Source of the DNA: Veillonella dispar
GTDB lineage: Bacteria > Bacillota > Negativicutes > Veillonellales > Veillonellaceae
Length of the DNA: 64,000 bases
Direction of reading: 5' to 3'
Assembly (NCBI RefSeq): GCF_900637515.1
Contig: NZ_LR134375.1
Span: 433,501-497,500 of the forward strand
In this document: one piece after another, positions 62,712 through 64,000 of the stretch
Layout: each line of letters begins with the position of its first letter
Numbering within the stretch: position 1 is the stretch's first letter
The notes under the pieces: generated by a model
What the model saw: the letters and a program-made list of their open reading frames with translations, nothing else
Database searches by the model: none
Told to the model about the DNA's origin: nothing
Position numbers and translations under genes: made by a program

Positions 62712-63423
62712 TATTAGCGTCTTGAGAAACTACTAATGATCCTTTTTCAACAGGAGTAGCAGTTTCGAGAGACGCTTTTAACATTACGGCGTTACGATAG
62801 GAACCGGAGTCCATAGAGCTTGTTTGTGGTGTGCTAATAGAAACAGTTTTTACAGGGCCTAAAGTACGACCAAGGGCTGCAGCAATAACCTCAGCTTTAT
62901 GACGACCGTCTTGAATTGCTTCGGTAGTTAAAGAATCAGATAGTTGTTGAGATACATCATTTTGGAATGAAAGGTTGTTGATATCGTTGGCGCCAGCGCT
63001 AACAGCAGCGTCAACAGCCTTTCCTACATTATCGAGATTGTTGATTTTTACAGTCACACGATTTGCTACACTATAACCAGTGTTGATTCGTTTGCCATCT
63101 TGATAATCACTTGTAGGGTTAATAGAAATATTAGATGTGTAAATATCTTTTTTGTCGATACCTAAATGACCTAACTTGCTGATTAAATCACTCATGATGC
63201 GATCGTTATTAGATTTTGCAGCATTGATATTAGTGTTTTCACTAGTAATACCAAGTGTTAAAATCGCATAGTTAGGTGCTACAGAACGAGAGGCTTCGCC
63301 TGTAATTTGAATTTCAGAGGTATCAAATGTACCTTGTGGTGCAGCAAAGGCTGCAGTGGCCATAGTTGCACATACCGCAGCAATAGCAACTGTTTTGGAT
63401 AATAAACGTTTGGATAATTTCAT
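62692..63423 (-). CDS. SIMPL-domain (DUF541) exported protein
   Basis: 243 aa from the ATG at 63423 (GAGGAG upstream). Signal peptide through ATAAFA-AP (residue about 28). The SIMPL pattern is visible: IQITGEASRSVAPNYAILTLGI, then SNISINPTSDYQDGKRINTGY and VANRVTVKINNLDNVGKAVD, a repeated alpha-beta layout, and the C-terminal VEKGSLVVSQDANITYYLQ. Such proteins form oligomeric rings in the periplasm with unknown activity. The gene is convergent with menG and overlaps it by 20 bases. Confidence 0.9.
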   Translation of the reverse strand: MKLSKRLLSKTVAIAAVCATMATAAFAAPQGTFDTSEIQITGEASRSVAPNYAILTLGITSENTNINAAKSNNDRIMSDLISKLGHLGIDKKDIYTSNISINPTSDYQDGKRINTGYSVANRVTVKINNLDNVGKAVDAAVSAGANDINNLSFQNDVSQQLSDSLTTEAIQDGRHKAEVIAAALGRTLGPVKTVSISTPQTSSMDSGSYRNAVMLKASLETATPVEKGSLVVSQDANITYYLQ

Positions 63424-63638
63424 ACTCAATCTCCTCACACTATTATAGTATTATTTATAAATACTATAATATAGAACTAATTCGTAATATAGAATCACAT
63501 CAGAATATAGAAGTGAATAAGCGGAAAAGTCTATATTACAGCTACATTATACATAATTGGTTGTATAAAATCAATCTTTTGGTTTTGGAATGTAAAATGA
63601 ACCTGTAATGAAAGTTGTGTGAAATTGAGAATTAGGGG

Positions 63639-63790
63639 TTGCCATTATATTTTGGTTATACTATAATATGCATACAGTCGTTCGAGCGACTGTTTCTTAA
63701 TGAGTGTAGTAATGCACTTAGAGGTTCAAAAGAACTTCAAAAAAGATTATAAAATGTGTTGACATGAAAATGTTCACATGTTATTATAAT
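63639..63790 (+). promoter_or_regulatory. Tandem promoters of an rRNA operon
   Basis: P1: TTGCCA (63639-63644), 17 bases, TATAAT (63662-63667). P2: TTGACA (63759-63764) with TATTAT at 17 bases (63782-63787) or TATAAT at 20 bases (63785-63790). Between them a hairpin ACAGTCG-TTCGAG-CGACTGT (63674-63693) followed by TTTCTT resembles a terminator. The spacer 63424-63638 is AT-rich and holds only the SIMPL 5' region. Confidence 0.8.
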
Positions 63791-63986
63791 CAAGTCGTCA
63801 GATGGCGCTTCACTGAAGCGTGAAACTGATAACAGATCTTTGAAAACTGAACAATGATAGGTAATCAATCAATACGATTGAACATATGCCAGAGTGCGGG
63901 TTTTGACAAAGTCAAAACCAACCATAATTCAAAGTTACTTAAATGTAACGACAACAAATAATGAGCTATTCAAATAGCTTCAAGAT
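63791..63986 (+). other. rRNA operon leader
   Basis: Contains CGCTTCA-CTGAAGCG-type and GGTTTTGAC-aaa-GTCAAAACC (63899-63919) hairpins, AGCTAT-TCAA-ATAGCT (63964-63979), and GATCTTTGAAAACTGAACA (63836-63854), the boxA-like leader sequence common before Firmicute 16S genes. Confidence 0.8.
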
Positions 63987-64000
63987 ATCTTGGAGAGTTT
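63987..64000 (+). rRNA. 16S rRNA, first bases only
   Basis: The window ends with ATCTTGGAGAGTTT, which aligns with the first 14 positions of 16S rRNA (the start of the AGAGTTTGATC primer site). Confidence 0.85.

Overview
The window is about 64 kb of a low-GC chromosome that combines Firmicute-type genes (Clp/CtsR-like boxes, MetNI, YerC, rRNA leader) with outer-membrane proteins (OmpA-like barrel, two trimeric autotransporters). That mix of a diderm envelope and a Firmicute gene set points to the Negativicutes. Gene content (NAD malic enzyme, 5-oxoprolinase cluster, very large trimeric autotransporters with a short signal extension) fits Veillonella best. The species cannot be fixed from the sequence alone.

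Layout. 1-7 kb: 5' part of menA, a pair of related exported proteins, ridA-cyuA (cysteine/enamine metabolism), three small membrane proteins and an Fsr-like MFS exporter. 7-9 kb: a tRNA-Ser(CGA) gene overlapped by the 3' end of tadA, with a probable integrase scar downstream. 9-20.7 kb: DUF4127 plus acyltransferase, D-amino-acid transaminase with metNI, yerC, a TauE/SafE permease, an SDR, an LEA-like membrane protein with a DUF1232 neighbour, and a murI operon. 20.9-28.4 kb: hyuA with an HDAC-like enzyme, rph-rdgB-phosphoesterase, speD and malic enzyme. 28.6-32.3 kb: tRNAs Pro, Gly and Arg, a doc toxin-antitoxin pair and a divergent clpL sharing a region full of CtsR-like heptads. 32.5-36.4 kb: pxpA-NRAMP-pxpB-pxpC. 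36.9-52 kb: two giant trimeric autotransporter adhesins in tandem. 52-63.4 kb: MATE pump, a possible small RNA, a glutamine amidotransferase-like protein, a 39-aa membrane protein, OmpA-like protein, AI-2E permease, PepSY protein, a flavin disulfide reductase, sstT, menG and a SIMPL protein. The window ends in the promoters, leader and first bases of a 16S rRNA gene.

How the parts work together. menA and menG are two steps of menaquinone synthesis at opposite ends of the window. The pxp cluster opens 5-oxoproline to glutamate. RidA would clear the 2-aminoacrylate made by the cysteine desulfidase next to it. The autotransporters and OmpA-like protein build the cell surface. A short element, TATCGAAAA, recurs at the promoters of malic enzyme, the first autotransporter, the 39-aa protein and the OmpA-like gene, which suggests shared control.

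Most striking signals: (1) the tadA reading frame ends inside tRNA-Ser, so RNase P processing of a joint transcript would remove the tadA stop codon; (2) both autotransporters continue past the membrane anchor with a coiled-coil tail that should lie in the periplasm; (3) clpL and doc-antitoxin share an array of CtsR-like heptads; (4) a promoter-hairpins-terminator unit at 53.8 kb looks like an unannotated small RNA. All functional statements rest on reading the sequence; no database search was run.
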